From NCBI GenBank assembly GCA_902515355.1, contig CABXUA010000001.1:1-64000 (forward strand): 64,000 nucleotides of DNA, in the 5' to 3' direction. Within the stretch, counting starts at the first letter, position 1, and the number at the start of each line of letters is the position of its first letter. Positions 46,557 through 55,657 of this stretch are shown here, piece by piece. This stretch comes from an uncultured Pelagibacteraceae bacterium (lineage in GTDB: Bacteria; Pseudomonadota; Alphaproteobacteria; Pelagibacterales; Pelagibacteraceae). The notes beneath the pieces were generated by a model. That model had not been told where the DNA came from. It did not search any database and saw only the letters and a program-made list of their open reading frames with translations. The position numbers and the translations under genes are program-made.

Positions 46557-47549
46557 ATGGACAAAATTATCAATAAACTAAAAAATAAAGAGAACTTAAG
46601 TTTTGAAGAAAGCAAGTCTGCTTTTGAAAAAATTATGTCAGGAAAAGTTAAGGAAGAACTAATTCATGATTTTTTAATTTATTCATCTACCAAAGGAGAA
46701 ACATCTGAGGAAATCGCTGGGGGTGTTTATGTTTTGAGAAACAAAGCAAATAACGTAAATGTGTCTGAAGATACAATAGACACATGTGGGACTGGAGGTG
46801 ATGGAAAGAATACTTTAAATATTTCAACTGCAGCAGCACTTTTATTATCAAGTTTTAACATTAAAGTAGCAAAACATGGAAATAAATCTGTATCATCAAA
46901 GTGTGGGTCAGCTGATGTACTAGATAAATTAAATATAGATATTAATCTTGGGCCTAAAGAAGTAGAGGCAAGTATAGACAAAAACAATTTTGGTTTTATG
47001 TTTGCTCCAGGCTATCATTCAGCCATGAAATATGTTGGGCCTGTAAGAAAAAAAATCGGCAAAAGAACAATATTTAATTTGATTGGTCCATTAAGTAGTC
47101 CAGCTAAAGTGAAAAGACAAGTAGTTGGGGTATTTAATAAAGATTTACTTAAGATTTTTGGTGAAGCACTAAAAAATTTGGATTTAAATAAAGCAATAAT
47201 AGTAAATAGTGAAGATGGTTTAGATGAAATTTCACCCTATGCTAATACTAAAGTAGTTGAATTAGAAAACGAAAATATTAAAGAATATATTTTAAACCCT
47301 AAAGATTTAAACATTAAAGCAGGTAATTTTGAAAACTTAATTGGAAAAGGACCAGAATATAACGCTGAACAAATTAAGGAAATATTTAAAGGAAAAGATA
47401 ACGATTTTTCTATTGCAGTTTGTTTAAATGCTGCAGCAGGTCTTTTGGTTGCTGAAAAATCAACAAATTTTAAAGAAGGTTATGAAAACCTGAGAAAACA
47501 TATTCTATCAGGAAAAGTTATTAATCATCTTTCTAAACTAATTAAATGA
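46557..47549 (+). CDS. trpD: Anthranilate phosphoribosyltransferase
   Basis: A 330-residue enzyme that adds phosphoribose from PRPP to anthranilate. The PRPP-binding loop DTCGTGGDGKNTLNIST lies at residues 76-92, and KHGNKSVSSKCGSADVL follows. The GPVRKKIGKRTIFNLIGPL segment is conserved. Normal length. It overlaps trpC by 4 bases. Confidence 0.96.
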   Translation: MDKIINKLKNKENLSFEESKSAFEKIMSGKVKEELIHDFLIYSSTKGETSEEIAGGVYVLRNKANNVNVSEDTIDTCGTGGDGKNTLNISTAAALLLSSFNIKVAKHGNKSVSSKCGSADVLDKLNIDINLGPKEVEASIDKNNFGFMFAPGYHSAMKYVGPVRKKIGKRTIFNLIGPLSSPAKVKRQVVGVFNKDLLKIFGEALKNLDLNKAIIVNSEDGLDEISPYANTKVVELENENIKEYILNPKDLNIKAGNFENLIGKGPEYNAEQIKEIFKGKDNDFSIAVCLNAAAGLLVAEKSTNFKEGYENLRKHILSGKVINHLSKLIK

Positions 47550-48340
47550 ACAATACTTTAGAAAAAATAATTTCTGATAAAAAAGAAAGCATTAAAAAAT
47601 ATAAAAATTCTTTTTCAATTTTAGACCTAAAAAATAAAATTTCTAATTATAATAAATATTTTAATTTTAAAGATAAACTTAATCAAAAAAAAATTTCGGT
47701 AGTTGCAGAGATAAAAAAAGCGAGTCCATCTGCTGGTATTATTGTTAAAAATTTTGATCCGAAAGTTATTGCTAAACAATACTATGATTCTGGGGCTGAT
47801 TGTCTTTCTGTTTTAACTGAAGAGAACTATTTCAAAGGTAAATTAGATGATATTTACGAAATTAAAAAAGTAATAAAATTACCTATTTTGTGTAAAGATT
47901 TTTTAATAGAACCTTACCAGGTATATTTAGCTAAAAGTTTTGGTGCTGATGCTATTTTAATTATTTTATCTGCCGTAAACGAAAAAATTGCTAAAGAAAT
48001 TTATAATACCGCAGAAAATTTAAATATGAGCACTATAGTTGAAGTGCATACTGAAGAAGAAGCAAAAAATGCACTTAATTTTAAGAACGCAATTATTGGC
48101 ATTAATAATAGAAATCTAAAAACACTGAAAACAGATATTCAAAAAACTTATGATTTACATAAAGTGTTATCCAGCCATCCAGGACCGTTGCTTTGTGAAA
48201 GTGGAATTAAATCAGAAATAGAAGTTAAACAAATAGTAAAAAAAACTGGAATAAATAATTTTCTAATCGGTGAATCACTACTTAAAGATATTGATAAAAA
48301 CTCTCATCTTTTATCTAAGATACTTCAAATAAAGCCGTGA
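47546..48340 (+). CDS. trpC: Indole-3-glycerol phosphate synthase
   Basis: A 264-residue TIM-barrel enzyme that closes the indole ring. Motifs: VVAEIKKASPSAGII near residue 52, LSVLTEENYFKG, LCKDFLIEPYQVY, IGINNRNLKTL and a phosphate site with LIGESLL. It is mono-functional, with no TrpF fusion. It is the last trp gene here; trpF, trpB and trpA are not in the window. In many Alphaproteobacteria moaC and moeA follow, but here lexA follows after 69 bases. Confidence 0.95.
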   Translation: MNNTLEKIISDKKESIKKYKNSFSILDLKNKISNYNKYFNFKDKLNQKKISVVAEIKKASPSAGIIVKNFDPKVIAKQYYDSGADCLSVLTEENYFKGKLDDIYEIKKVIKLPILCKDFLIEPYQVYLAKSFGADAILIILSAVNEKIAKEIYNTAENLNMSTIVEVHTEEEAKNALNFKNAIIGINNRNLKTLKTDIQKTYDLHKVLSSHPGPLLCESGIKSEIEVKQIVKKTGINNFLIGESLLKDIDKNSHLLSKILQIKP

Positions 48341-48372
48341 TTTAAGGCTAATTTAGCATTGATATTATAGTA

Positions 48373-48387
48373 GAACTTTTGTAGAAC
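48373..48387 (+). promoter_or_regulatory. LexA (SOS) box before lexA
   Basis: GAAC at 48373-48376 and GAAC at 48384-48387 are separated by exactly 7 bases. This is the reverse complement of GTTC-N7-GTTC, the direct-repeat LexA site known in Alphaproteobacteria. It ends 22 bases before the lexA start, so LexA probably represses its own gene. Confidence 0.85.
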
Positions 48388-48409
48388 ATAAATGTACGAG
48401 GTTTGTTCT

Positions 48410-49084
48410 ATGCTTACAAAAAAACAAAAAAACTTATTAATTTATATAAATAAGAAGATTAGATCGTCAGGGATTTCTCCCTCTTACGAAGAAATGAAAA
48501 ATTCTCTCAACCTTAAGTCGAAATCAGGTATTCATAGGTTAATTTCTGCACTAGAGGAAAGAGGGTTTGTCAAAAGACTAGCTCATAAAGCAAGAGCACT
48601 CGAAGTTGTTAAATTACCTGAAAATGCAAGTGCTAACGACATATTCAACTCATTTACACCTAGTGTTATAAAAGGCGGCTTAGACAAAAGTAAAAAAACT
48701 TCAAGCCAAGTTTCTGTCTTAGGAAGTATAGCTGCAGGGACCCCGATTGAAGCTATACAACAAGAGGTTGATAAAGTAGCATTACCAGAAGACTTACAAA
48801 ATAATGGAGAGCATTTTGGTTTAAAAATTAAAGGAGACTCAATGGTTGAGGCTGGTATTAATGACGGAGACACAGTCATCATTAAAAAAGCTTCTAACGC
48901 AGACAACGGGCAAATAGCTGTTGTATTAATTGACGATCAAGAAGCTACTTTAAAAAGAATTAGAAAAAAAGGTAATACTATTGCTTTAGAAAGTGCAAAC
49001 AAAAATTACGATACAAAAATCTATGCTGCCAGTAGAATAAAAATCCAGGGAAAACTGGTCTCTTTGTATAGAAACTTTCATTAA
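48410..49084 (+). CDS. lexA: LexA repressor
   Basis: A 224-residue SOS repressor. The winged helix DNA-binding domain (1-70) begins MLTKKQKNLL and contains SPSYEEM and SKSGIHRLISALEERG. The self-cleavage site Ala109-Gly110 lies in SIAAGTP. The catalytic Ser144 (KGDSM) and Lys182 (ATLKR) of the protease domain are present. The frame also opens at an ATG at 48392, but GAGG at 48398-48401 is well spaced only for 48410, and the family start is MLT. A GAAC-N7-GAAC site lies upstream. Self-cleavage is triggered by RecA during DNA damage. Confidence 0.95.
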   Translation: MLTKKQKNLLIYINKKIRSSGISPSYEEMKNSLNLKSKSGIHRLISALEERGFVKRLAHKARALEVVKLPENASANDIFNSFTPSVIKGGLDKSKKTSSQVSVLGSIAAGTPIEAIQQEVDKVALPEDLQNNGEHFGLKIKGDSMVEAGINDGDTVIIKKASNADNGQIAVVLIDDQEATLKRIRKKGNTIALESANKNYDTKIYAASRIKIQGKLVSLYRNFH

Positions 49085-49103
49085 AATAGTCTAATTAATT
49101 TAA

Positions 49104-50492
49104 ATGACTTTTATTTGTAGGTTTGCTCCCTCACCTACGGGACCTCTGCATATTGGCGGTGTAAGAACTGCACTATTCAATTGGCTACTAGCTAAAAAAA
49201 ACAAAGGGAAATTTTATTTAAGAATAGAAGATACTGATAAAGAAAGATCGAAAGACGAATTTAGAAAACAAATTATTTCCTCATTAAATTGGTTGGGTAT
49301 AAAACACGATGGTAAAGAATATATACAATCTAAAAATATTAAAAAACATAAAGAAATAGCTGATGAGTTAATAAAGAAAGGATTCGCATACTATTGCTAC
49401 TGTTCAGAAGATGAAATTAATGAACAAAAAGAAAAATGTAAAAAACAAGGGATACCTTATGTTTACAATAGAAAATGGAGAGATGCCAAAGATCTTAAAA
49501 TTCCAGAGAATGTTAAACCAGTTGTTAGATTTAAAAGTAAAATTTCTGGAATGTCCTCAATTAAAGATTTAGTTCAAGGTGAAATGAGTCTTTCCAATCT
49601 AACAATTGAAGATTTTATAATTTTAAGACAAGATAACACTCCTACTTACCAACTTTCTGCTACAGTTGATGATCATGAAATGGGAATAACTCATGTTATT
49701 AGAGGTGATGATCACAAGATTAATACCTTTAAACAAAAACAAATATACAGTGCTTTGAATTGGGCTGTACCTGAATTTGCTCACATACCATTAATTCATA
49801 GTGAAACGGGGAAAAAACTTTCTAAAAGAGATAAAGCTTCTACAATTGACGATTATATTAAAACAGGAATTTTGTCAGATGCTCTTAGAAATTATTTATT
49901 GAGGTTGGGTTGGGCTCACAAAGATAAAGAAATTTTTTCCTTAGAGGAAAGCATTAATCTTTTTGATTTAAAAGGAGTTGGTAAATCTCCATCTAAACTT
50001 GATATGAGCAGAATTCTCTCCATTAATGAGTATTATATTAAGCACATAGAAGAAAAAAAATTATTTGAATTATTGAAAAACTATTGTGAAAAATTCAACA
50101 AACCAGTCAAATCTTCTAAATCTAGCGTAATTTTAAAATCAATTAATTTTTTAAAAAATAAAGCTAAAACACTTGAAGATATTTATCAGAATGCCCGATA
50201 CATTCTTAATGATGAAGTTAAGATATCAGCAGAGGATAAAAATCTAATCAATCAGTCTTCTAAGGCTATATTAAAGGACTTTCTTGATTCTTTTGAGAAA
50301 ATTAAAAAAATAGATAAGAATAGTTTAGAAGAAATAATCAATAAATTGATAAAAGCTCATAAAACAAATTTTAAAGGTGTTGGGCAACCGTTGAGAATTG
50401 TTCTCACTGGTTCTAAATTTGGTCCAGCCGTTTACGATATTCTTCGCTCACTAGATAAAGAAGAAATTATTAAAAGACTTAAAAATATTTAA
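49104..50492 (+). CDS. gltX: Glutamyl-tRNA synthetase
   Basis: A 462-residue class I synthetase. The HIGH-type motif is in FAPSPTGPLHIGGVRTAL and the KMSKS-type motif in KLSKRDKAS. The Cys-containing CYCSEDEINEQKEKC segment near residue 95 recalls the zinc-binding loop of some GluRS enzymes. It charges tRNA-Glu, and possibly tRNA-Gln if no GlnRS exists in the genome; that cannot be judged here. It follows lexA by 19 bases. A 58-base gap with a hairpin follows it. Confidence 0.94.
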   Translation: MTFICRFAPSPTGPLHIGGVRTALFNWLLAKKNKGKFYLRIEDTDKERSKDEFRKQIISSLNWLGIKHDGKEYIQSKNIKKHKEIADELIKKGFAYYCYCSEDEINEQKEKCKKQGIPYVYNRKWRDAKDLKIPENVKPVVRFKSKISGMSSIKDLVQGEMSLSNLTIEDFIILRQDNTPTYQLSATVDDHEMGITHVIRGDDHKINTFKQKQIYSALNWAVPEFAHIPLIHSETGKKLSKRDKASTIDDYIKTGILSDALRNYLLRLGWAHKDKEIFSLEESINLFDLKGVGKSPSKLDMSRILSINEYYIKHIEEKKLFELLKNYCEKFNKPVKSSKSSVILKSINFLKNKAKTLEDIYQNARYILNDEVKISAEDKNLINQSSKAILKDFLDSFEKIKKIDKNSLEEIINKLIKAHKTNFKGVGQPLRIVLTGSKFGPAVYDILRSLDKEEIIKRLKNI

Positions 50493-50511
50493 TTCAATCT
50501 GCGTCCTTTAA

Positions 50512-50535
50512 GTTTATTGAAATTCAACTCAATAA
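50512..50535 (+). repeat. Hairpin between gltX and the ATP-grasp gene
   Basis: TTTATTGA (50512-50519) and TCAATAAA (50528-50535) are perfect 8-base inverted repeats with an 8-base loop. It lies 19 bases after the gltX stop and 15 bases before the next start codon. There is no clear T-run and no GC core, so it is a weak terminator candidate or a leader structure. Confidence 0.35.
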
Positions 50536-50550
50536 ATTTATAAAAACATC

Positions 50551-51474
50551 ATGAAAAAAATATATGTGATACATGAAAATGATGAATGGATTGAACCATT
50601 ACGAAAAAGTTTTATTAAAATAGGCGCTCCATATACAGAGTGGCATATGGACAAAAAAAAATTTGATCTTAAAGAAAAATGTCCAGATGGCATTTTTTAT
50701 AATCGTATGAGTGCTAGTTCACATTCTCGAGGTCATAGATATGCGCCTGAAAAAACTAAAGAGGTTTTAGAATGGCTTGAAAAAAACAATAAAAGAATAA
50801 TAAATAATTCAAGAGCTTTAGAGCTTGAAATAAGTAAATTGAAACAATACCAAGAACTTAAAAAATTTAAAATAAGATTTCCTAAAACATTTTCTGCTGA
50901 AAATAAAGAAGAGCTTATTGAAAAATCAAAAAATTTTGATACACCTTTTATTACAAAACATAATAGAGGTGGTAGAGGTCTCGGTGTAAAATATTTTGAA
51001 AATACTCATGATCTTAAAAAATATACTTATGGAAATAATTTTGAGGAATCCATTGATAAAATTACTTTGCTTCAAGAATATATTTTTTCTGAAAAACAAA
51101 TAATCACGAGAGTTGAATTTGTGAAAGGTAAATTTTTATATGCTGTTCAGGTCGATACTTCGGATGGTTTTCAGTTGTGTCCAGCGGATCCATGTAATGT
51201 GGAAGAAAATTTTTGTCCCACTAATTCTGATGGTAATAAATTCATGATTATAAAGAATTATCATAACCCAGAAATACAAAAATATGAGAAATTACTATCT
51301 GAAAATAATATCGAAATAGCTGGGATAGAATATATAGTCGATAAAGAGGGCTTGCACTTTACTTATGATATCAATACTAATACAAATTATAATTCTATCG
51401 CTGAAGAAAAAAGTAATATTAAAGGAATGGATTCTATTGCGAGTTTTCTAAATAGTGAACTAAAACTGAACTAG
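50551..51474 (+). CDS. ATP-grasp ligase-like protein of unknown substrate
   Basis: A 307-residue cytoplasmic protein. The N-terminal 95 residues form a Rossmann-like region (IYVIHENDEW; DGIFYNRMSASSHSRGH). The ATP-grasp fold (about 96-305) shows a glycine-rich loop KHNRGGRGLGV and an LLQEYI strand, and the metal-binding residues in YDINTNTNYN. It resembles RimK-type and amino-acid ligases in shape, which join a carboxylate to an amine using ATP. I cannot assign a substrate. Two unusual Cys-containing segments (QLCPADPCNVEENFC) may be structural. It is not part of the usual gltX-lpxB neighbourhood. It overlaps the lpxB end by 41 bases. Confidence 0.7.
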   Translation: MKKIYVIHENDEWIEPLRKSFIKIGAPYTEWHMDKKKFDLKEKCPDGIFYNRMSASSHSRGHRYAPEKTKEVLEWLEKNNKRIINNSRALELEISKLKQYQELKKFKIRFPKTFSAENKEELIEKSKNFDTPFITKHNRGGRGLGVKYFENTHDLKKYTYGNNFEESIDKITLLQEYIFSEKQIITRVEFVKGKFLYAVQVDTSDGFQLCPADPCNVEENFCPTNSDGNKFMIIKNYHNPEIQKYEKLLSENNIEIAGIEYIVDKEGLHFTYDINTNTNYNSIAEEKSNIKGMDSIASFLNSELKLN

Positions 51475-52573
51475 CAATTTGAGAAGATCTTTCTGATTTA
51501 AAATTATTAATTATTCTCTGGGTTTTTTTTACCTGATTTTCTAATCTTGTCTTATCGTTTAAAAGAAAGTCAACAGTTTCAAATATATTGGAAGAATTAC
51601 ATTTAGATTGTAGTAATTCAGGAATGATTTCTTCGTTGGCTGCAATATTAATAATATTTGCATATTTAACTTTAACCAGCATTTTCACTATAAAATAATT
51701 AATTAAACCCATTTTGTAGATAATTATGGAAGGTATTTTTGCATTACAAATTTCTAAAGAAATTGTTCCAGATTTTGCTACTGCAAACATTGATGATTGA
51801 AGAATATGAGATTTTATCTTATCGTCGCTTATTGCGCCACAATTTTTAAATCCTTCTTTAAGTAATAGATTTTGAATTAGTTGTACATGTTCAGCTGTTG
51901 AGTGAAAAACAAAAAATAAATCTTTGTGTTTTTCGTTCATCTTTTTAACGAATTCAAATAATACTGGAATTAAAATATTTATTTCTGATAATCTACTTCC
52001 TGGATAAATAGAAAATATTTTTTTGTTATCTTTGATTATTTGAGTAATATCAACTTTACTTTTGCTCTGCTCTTCCAACAAAGGGTGGCCTGTGAATGTT
52101 GACTGTATACCCTCTTTATCGAAGTATTTTTTCTCAAATGGGAACAATAATAAAACATGGTCTAAAAATGATTTAAGTTGCTTAATTCTATGTTCTCTCC
52201 AAACCCAAACTTGAGGTGCTACAAAATGAATTGTTTTTATACTCGGATCTTTTTTTTTAACTTCTTTGGCTACCCGTAATGTAAAATCAGGACTATCTAC
52301 AGAAAACAAAACATCGGGTTTAAATTTAAGTATCTTTTCAACTGTCTCATTTATTTTACTTTTTATTTTAAAAATATTTAATAAAACTCTCGTAAATCCT
52401 AAGTAAGTAACTTCTTTTAAATCATAAAGAGATTTAATCCCTAAAGCTTTTAAATTTTCACCTCCAACAGATAAATATTCTATATCTGAATTTGAATTTT
52501 TTAGTTGAGAAATCACTTTTGAAGCTAATTTATCTCCTGAAGGTTCGCCTGTTAAAATAAAGATTTTCTTCAT
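51434..52573 (-). CDS. lpxB: Lipid-A-disaccharide synthase
   Basis: A 379-residue peripheral membrane glycosyltransferase that joins UDP-2,3-diacylglucosamine and lipid X to the lipid A disaccharide. Motifs: TGEPSGDKLASKV at the N terminus, SVDSPDFTLRVAK, HFVAPQVWVWREHR, LLFPFEKKYF and YPGSRLSEI. Length is normal. It overlaps the PQQ dehydrogenase gene by 4 bases and the convergent ATP-grasp gene by 41 bases. Confidence 0.95.
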   Translation of the reverse strand: MKKIFILTGEPSGDKLASKVISQLKNSNSDIEYLSVGGENLKALGIKSLYDLKEVTYLGFTRVLLNIFKIKSKINETVEKILKFKPDVLFSVDSPDFTLRVAKEVKKKDPSIKTIHFVAPQVWVWREHRIKQLKSFLDHVLLLFPFEKKYFDKEGIQSTFTGHPLLEEQSKSKVDITQIIKDNKKIFSIYPGSRLSEINILIPVLFEFVKKMNEKHKDLFFVFHSTAEHVQLIQNLLLKEGFKNCGAISDDKIKSHILQSSMFAVAKSGTISLEICNAKIPSIIIYKMGLINYFIVKMLVKVKYANIINIAANEEIIPELLQSKCNSSNIFETVDFLLNDKTRLENQVKKTQRIINNFKSERSSQIASSVLVHYLENSQ

Positions 52574-53628
52574 TTAAACATTCTCCAAATACTACCGTCA
52601 TCAGAAATTAGATTAATTTCTCCCGTAGTTTTATGAATTTTGATATCTCGTATCCTTCCAATATTTCCTTTGAATATTGTTTGTTCGACTACAAAAGATT
52701 CTTTAAAACTGATTTTTCTTAATGATTGATCTTTTAATGCAGTAACTAGTGCATCACCGTTCCATTCCTTAAATTCTTCACCTTTGTAAATTGCAATCGC
52801 ACTAACTGCTATAGATGGAACCCAATATTTTATAGCTTTGGTAAATCCAGGTTTCCACTTTGGGCCTATTTTTGTTCCGCTATAATTTGTTCCGCCCCAT
52901 CCTAATATTTTCCAACCGTAATTTTCTCCATATTTTACTGTCCCAAACCAATCACCTCCCTTTGCACCATGATTGCTCAAATAAATTTTGTCATCAAATG
53001 GTGATAAAGCCATCCCTTGAGGATTTCTTACACCTATCTGATAAATTTCAGGTAACCAATTTTTTTTATCTTTAAATTTAGGATTATCTTCTGGAATAGA
53101 GCCATCTAAATTAATTCGAATTATACTACCAGGATGTTTTTGAGGATCCTGCGCAATCATGCCCTTACCTCTTTCACCAGCTGTTATATAAAGTTTATTA
53201 TTTTTAATAACCAATCTTGAACCAAAATGATATCCAGAGTTTATAGGAGGTTCAGCTCTAAAAATATTTTTAAAAACTATATTCTTATTGTTGAAGACAC
53301 CTTTTGCAACTGAAGTGCTAGAATATCGATTTCCTCTGTTTTCAGAATACGAAACATAAACACTTCCGCTATGGTATAAAACATCTAACAGACCACCTTG
53401 GCCGTCTTCTAATATAGACAAATTGTGTTTAATAACTGATTTTGTTTTATCTTTTAAATTTATAGTCAAAAGATTTCCAGGTTTTTCTGTAACCAAAATA
53501 TTATTTTCGTCAATAAAAGATAAACTCCATGGCTTGTTTAAACCGTCAAATACTTTGACAAGCTTAATTTCTGAAGATTGTAAATTTGAAATATTAAATA
53601 AAAAAAGAAATATAATTAATTTTTTCAT
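52570..53628 (-). CDS. PQQ-dependent aldose sugar dehydrogenase-like exported protein
   Basis: A 352-residue protein of the soluble glucose/sorbosone dehydrogenase (YliI/Asd) family. A signal peptide (KKLIIFLFLFNISNL) leads to the beta-propeller. Conserved segments are GLNKPWSLSF, VTEKPGNL, DGQGGLLDVLYH, GYHFGSRLVI with the likely catalytic His, QDPQKHPGSIIRIN, RNPQGMALSP, SNHGAKGGDW and YGENYGWK. It would oxidise sugars at C1 in the periplasm if PQQ is available. It sits between lpxB and lpxI with 4-base overlaps on both sides, which is not its usual place. Confidence 0.86.
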   Translation of the reverse strand: MKKLIIFLFLFNISNLQSSEIKLVKVFDGLNKPWSLSFIDENNILVTEKPGNLLTINLKDKTKSVIKHNLSILEDGQGGLLDVLYHSGSVYVSYSENRGNRYSSTSVAKGVFNNKNIVFKNIFRAEPPINSGYHFGSRLVIKNNKLYITAGERGKGMIAQDPQKHPGSIIRINLDGSIPEDNPKFKDKKNWLPEIYQIGVRNPQGMALSPFDDKIYLSNHGAKGGDWFGTVKYGENYGWKILGWGGTNYSGTKIGPKWKPGFTKAIKYWVPSIAVSAIAIYKGEEFKEWNGDALVTALKDQSLRKISFKESFVVEQTIFKGNIGRIRDIKIHKTTGEINLISDDGSIWRMFK

Positions 53629-54419
53629 CTAATTAAGATATACATTTTATTTTTATTAGCAAAATTTATACATTTTCGTCTCTCTAAAAAAACATTTTGA
53701 TTACTTTTTAAAACTATACCTTTTAACCCAGCTGATTTGCACTGTTTAAAAGTTTTCAATCCAACTGTTGGTAAGTCAATTCTTAAATCTTGTTTTTTTT
53801 TTGGAAATTTAACTAAGACACCATTTTTTTTAATTTTTTTATTTTTGGATTTTTTTAATAATTTTTGAGTTCCGCCATTTCCTTCAATAGCAATTAATTT
53901 TTTATTTCTAACTACTGCGCCTTGGCTATAATTATATTTATTTAATTTGCTTAATATTAAAATAGCTTTGTTAATATCTGCTTTATCAAATTTATTTGGC
54001 TTAACTTTAGTATAGTTGCCTTTCTTTAAAGATAGCTCAGGATTATAAAATAATGAATTTATAGTTTTAATTTTTTCTTTTTTTAAAATATTGATTATTT
54101 CATTTAAAATAGCTGCATCGCCCAGTTTAGAACTTTTAATAATTCTAGGCATATAATAAAAACCTTTGAAATCAAGCCTTAATTTGGAAAATTTAGGTTT
54201 ATTAACTTTGCCTGCGAAAAGCACCTTTTTACATTTATTTTCTTTTAATAGATTTATGATTTTTCCAAATTGACCTATGGATATTCGATAAGAATTTTTA
54301 TCTTTTTTGAAAAAATTATTTTTACTTAAATCTACAATAAGGTATTTAAATTTTTTTCTTTTAATTTTTTTTAATATTTCTCTAGGAAAGTCAGTATCTC
54401 CAAATATTAATCCAATCAT
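53625..54419 (-). CDS. lpxI: UDP-2,3-diacylglucosamine pyrophosphatase LpxI
   Basis: A 264-residue cytoplasmic enzyme (DUF1009 family) that cleaves UDP-2,3-diacylglucosamine to lipid X in lipid A synthesis. It replaces LpxH in Alphaproteobacteria. Markers are the GLIFGDTDFP start, ISIGQFGKIINLLKENKCK, DAAILNEI, SQGAVVRNKKLIAIEG and DLPTVGLKTFK. It shares one base with lpxA upstream and overlaps the PQQ gene by 4 bases. Basic residues are unusually frequent, as in the rest of this AT-rich genome. Confidence 0.92.
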   Translation of the reverse strand: MIGLIFGDTDFPREILKKIKRKKFKYLIVDLSKNNFFKKDKNSYRISIGQFGKIINLLKENKCKKVLFAGKVNKPKFSKLRLDFKGFYYMPRIIKSSKLGDAAILNEIINILKKEKIKTINSLFYNPELSLKKGNYTKVKPNKFDKADINKAILILSKLNKYNYSQGAVVRNKKLIAIEGNGGTQKLLKKSKNKKIKKNGVLVKFPKKKQDLRIDLPTVGLKTFKQCKSAGLKGIVLKSNQNVFLERRKCINFANKNKMYILIR

Positions 54420-55201
54420 TATTTAACTAATGGCGTGCAAATAGGTCTTTTTTTATCTTTTGCTATAAAATCTACTACTTCTTTAACTAAATCATTATCA
54501 TTAAATTCACCGTTAACTTTAGCTAAATTTTCATGTAGCTTCTCAGAAGAGAATATTTTTTTATAAGCAGTATCTAATTCTAAAATTTTCTTATTTTCAT
54601 ATTTTTTTCTTCTTAATCCAATTAAATTGATACCTTGTAAGTAATTTCTGTTGCCAAATGATAGGCCAAATGGAATAACATCTTTAAGCACTCCTGTCAT
54701 ACCTCCAATCATTGCCAATCTTCCTATTCTTGTAAATTGTTGTACCGCTGAATTTCCACCGATAACTACTGAGTCTTCAAGTGTAACATGGCCTCCTAAA
54801 GGGACATTATTGGCTATTACAACGTTATTACCAACTTTACAATCATGAGCGATGTGAGATGAAATCATAAATAGACAATTATTACCTATTATTGTTTTAC
54901 CTCCTCCACCTTCTGTTCCTGGGTTTATGGTAACATATTCCCTTATCATATTGTTTTCGCCAATTATTAAACTATTTGACTCTCCCTTGTATTTTAAATC
55001 TTGAGGAATAGTTCCTATGCTTGCAAAGGGAAAAATTTTGGTTCCTTTACCTATTGTTGTATTTCCCTCTATGTGAACATTTGAAATCAATTCAACACTT
55101 TCAGACAATTCAACATTAGGACCTACATAACAAAAAGGTCCAATTTTTACTTTTTTTCCAATTGTCGCATTTTTATCGACAACACTTGAATCATGTATCA
55201 T
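54419..55201 (-). CDS. lpxA: UDP-N-acetylglucosamine acyltransferase
   Basis: A 260-residue hexapeptide-repeat enzyme that adds the first acyl chain in lipid A synthesis. Left-handed beta-helix repeats run from IHDSSVVDKNATIGKKVKIG to about residue 190. The catalytic His lies in SSHIAHDCKVGNN. The HVTLEDSVVIGGNSAVQQF segment and a C-terminal helical cap (YKKIFSSEKLHENLAK) are present. It starts one base before the fabZ stop region (gap 0) and shares one base with lpxI. Confidence 0.95.
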   Translation of the reverse strand: MIHDSSVVDKNATIGKKVKIGPFCYVGPNVELSESVELISNVHIEGNTTIGKGTKIFPFASIGTIPQDLKYKGESNSLIIGENNMIREYVTINPGTEGGGGKTIIGNNCLFMISSHIAHDCKVGNNVVIANNVPLGGHVTLEDSVVIGGNSAVQQFTRIGRLAMIGGMTGVLKDVIPFGLSFGNRNYLQGINLIGLRRKKYENKKILELDTAYKKIFSSEKLHENLAKVNGEFNDNDLVKEVVDFIAKDKKRPICTPLVK

Positions 55202-55654
55202 TTATTTCCTATCGACTATAGTTGCAGACCATTGAGCGTCAGCCATTTTTTTTTCTCCAACCTTTGCTATTCCTTTATATTTCCAAACTCTACCATGTGA
55301 TCTAACTGCCTCAATTTCTAAGTGAAGTTCGCAGTCAGGTATTACTGGATTTCTAAATTTTGCTTTTTCTACACTCATTAAATAAACCAATTTATTTTCA
55401 TATTCTTTTGGATCAATTCCGTGTGCAGTTAAAGCTGCAGCTGCTTGCCCAAAAGCTTCAACTATAAGAACGCCAGGCATAACAGGCTGCCCAGGAAAAT
55501 GGCCTTGTACAAAAAAAGCGTCTTTATTTACATTTACGATCGCTGTTGCAGATTTTAAAGGAACAATGTTTATTAATTTATCAATTAATAACATAGGTTC
55601 TCTATGTGGTAACAAATTCTCTATTTCTTTTTTATTTATAGAATCTTTGCCCAT
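55202..55654 (-). CDS. fabZ: 3-hydroxyacyl-ACP dehydratase FabZ
   Basis: A 150-residue hot-dog-fold enzyme of fatty-acid synthesis. The catalytic His is in GHFPGQPVMPG and the Glu in VLIVEAFGQAAA. The LLPHREPMLLIDKL segment precedes them. It competes with LpxA for hydroxyacyl-ACP, and the pair lies in one operon. It starts 3 bases after the lpxD stop. Confidence 0.96.
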   Translation of the reverse strand: MGKDSINKKEIENLLPHREPMLLIDKLINIVPLKSATAIVNVNKDAFFVQGHFPGQPVMPGVLIVEAFGQAAAALTAHGIDPKEYENKLVYLMSVEKAKFRNPVIPDCELHLEIEAVRSHGRVWKYKGIAKVGEKKMADAQWSATIVDRK

Positions 55655-55657
55655 TAT

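Noticed and set aside
48392..48409. Upstream ATG for lexA
   Set aside because: The Shine-Dalgarno GAGG lies after this ATG and serves the ATG at 48410, which also gives the usual MLTKKQ start.
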